From assembly GCA_029266015.1 (NCBI GenBank), contig JAJUFK010000161.1, positions 1-5,930 on the forward strand: 5,930 nt of DNA. Direction: 5' to 3'. The position numbers and the translations under genes are program-made. The notes beneath the pieces were generated by a model, which ran no database searches, was not told the DNA's origin, and saw only the letters and a list, made by a program, of their open reading frames with translations. The DNA is from Bacteroidota bacterium. GTDB taxonomy: Bacteria; Bacteroidota; Bacteroidia; Bacteroidales; UBA1715. Position 1 is the stretch's first letter, and the number at the start of each line of letters is the position of its first letter. Shown one piece after another: positions 5,035 to 5,930 of this stretch.

Positions 5035-5930
5035 ATGACAAAGTACTCAGAACAGGAATTATTGGCTAATTTAAAGAGCTATTTTGGTTTTGATTCATTT
5101 AAAGGAAACCAAAAAGATGTGATTTTAAATTTATTGGAAGGGAAGGATACGTTTGTACTTATGCCAACAGGTGGAGGAAAATCTTTATGTTATCAATTAC
5201 CTGCTATTATTTCAGATGGAACAGCTATTATTATTTCTCCTCTTATAGCTCTTATGAAAAATCAAGTAGATGCTATGCGAGGATTCAGTACCGACAATAG
5301 AATAGCTCATTTTTTGAATTCATCACTCAGTAGGAGTGAAATGAATCAGGTAAAAGAAGATGTGCGAACCGGTGCAACTAAAATGTTGTATGTTGCTCCG
5401 GAATCATTAACCAAAGAGGATAATATTGATTTTTTAAAAAGTATTACCGTTTCGTTTTATGCAATAGATGAAGCTCATTGTATTTCTGAATGGGGACATG
5501 ATTTTAGACCGGAATATCGTCGAATAAAACCTATTGTAGAATCAATAGGAAGAGCACCTATTATTGCTCTTACCGCAACTGCTACTCCCAAAGTGCAGCA
5601 TGATATCCAGAAAAACTTGGGAATGTTAGATGCTACCGTTTTTAAATCATCGTTTCGTAGAGAAAATTTATATTACGAAGTGCGTCCAAAAGTGAGCGCT
5701 TCTAAACAAATAATACGTTTTATCAAAGATAATCCAGGTAAATCGGGTATTATTTATTGTTTGAGTCGAAAAAAGGTAGAAGAACTATCAGAAACATTGG
5801 TTGTGAATGGAATTAAAGCATTACCTTATCATGCAGGGCTTGATGCTCATACACGTTCGCGAAATCAGGATATGTTTTTAATGGAAGATGTTGATGTAAT
5901 TGTAGCTACTATTGCTTTTGGAATGGGTAT
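5035..5930 (+). CDS. recQ: ATP-dependent DNA helicase RecQ, N-terminal part (cut by the window edge)
   Basis: RecQ is a superfamily 2, 3'-5' DNA helicase used in recombination and replication repair. The window holds 298 complete codons plus two bases, with no stop and no frameshift; the gene continues past the right edge. Helicase motifs appear in order: motif 0 around 17-26 (FGFDSFKGNQ), Walker A MPTGGGKS (43-50, K49), motif Ia ISPLIALMKNQ (67-77), YVAPESL (119-125), motif II DEAHCISEWGHDFRPEYRR (145-163), motif III ALTATATP (178-185), motif IV IIYCLSRKK (239-247), YHAGL (265-269) and the start of motif V, IVATIAFGMG (289-298). The RecQ-specific aromatic-rich loop after DEAH separates it from other DEAH helicases. 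The zinc-binding RQC and HRDC domains would lie outside the window, so full-length status is unknown. ATG 5035 is secured by an in-frame TAA at 5023-5025. It is divergent from kdsD across 149 bases; no Shine-Dalgarno sequence is near the start. Confidence 0.97.
   Translation, partial: MTKYSEQELLANLKSYFGFDSFKGNQKDVILNLLEGKDTFVLMPTGGGKSLCYQLPAIISDGTAIIISPLIALMKNQVDAMRGFSTDNRIAHFLNSSLSRSEMNQVKEDVRTGATKMLYVAPESLTKEDNIDFLKSITVSFYAIDEAHCISEWGHDFRPEYRRIKPIVESIGRAPIIALTATATPKVQHDIQKNLGMLDATVFKSSFRRENLYYEVRPKVSASKQIIRFIKDNPGKSGIIYCLSRKKVEELSETLVVNGIKALPYHAGLDAHTRSRNQDMFLMEDVDVIVATIAFGMG

Noticed and set aside
5035..5930. Defence-system helicase instead of housekeeping RecQ
   Set aside because: The motif order and the DEAHCISEWGHDFRPEYRR signature are those of canonical RecQ, and the neighbours are core genes. 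The C-terminal domains are outside the window, so fusion to something unusual cannot be excluded but nothing suggests it.

Overview
The window is AT-rich chromosomal housekeeping DNA, most likely from a low-GC member of the Bacteroidota (probably Bacteroidales). Four things point there. Start codons lack Shine-Dalgarno sequences and follow A-rich leaders. Exact copies of the Bacteroidota -7 promoter box TAnnTTTG occur, for example at 13-20 upstream of rpsO. The S15, PNPase and U32 proteins have sequence and length typical of that phylum. KdsD, a Kdo-pathway enzyme, indicates a Gram-negative envelope with Kdo-containing lipopolysaccharide. I assigned the phylum from sequence features and recall, not from a search.

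Layout, left to right. rpsO (ribosomal protein S15) is followed by a strong intrinsic terminator and then pnp (polynucleotide phosphorylase), both on the + strand; this is the widespread rpsO-pnp arrangement. pnp ends in tandem stop codons and a GC-rich hairpin. That hairpin also abuts the stop codon of a convergent minus-strand gene for a U32-family iron-sulfur protein (TrhP/YegQ-like). Upstream of that gene on the minus strand is kdsD (arabinose-5-phosphate isomerase, SIS plus two CBS domains), so kdsD and the U32 gene probably form one minus-strand transcription unit with a 72-base gap. A 149-base intergenic region separates kdsD from a divergent + strand recQ helicase gene. recQ is cut by the right window edge after 298 complete codons.

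How the genes relate. S15 is a primary 16S rRNA binding protein and PNPase is a 3'-5' exoribonuclease, so the left half concerns ribosome assembly and RNA turnover. The U32 protein probably modifies tRNA or another substrate. KdsD supplies arabinose 5-phosphate for Kdo, and RecQ unwinds DNA during repair. There is no common pathway beyond core functions.

I found no mobile element, CRISPR array, tRNA, rRNA or undescribed system. No gene-free stretch exceeds 300 bases; the longest is the 149-base kdsD-recQ gap. The points worth a second look are small: a TTG start for kdsD with no in-frame ATG alternative, overlapping, apparently face-to-face promoter elements in the kdsD-recQ gap, an 18-base inverted repeat in the pnp leader, and replaced rRNA-contact residues in S15.
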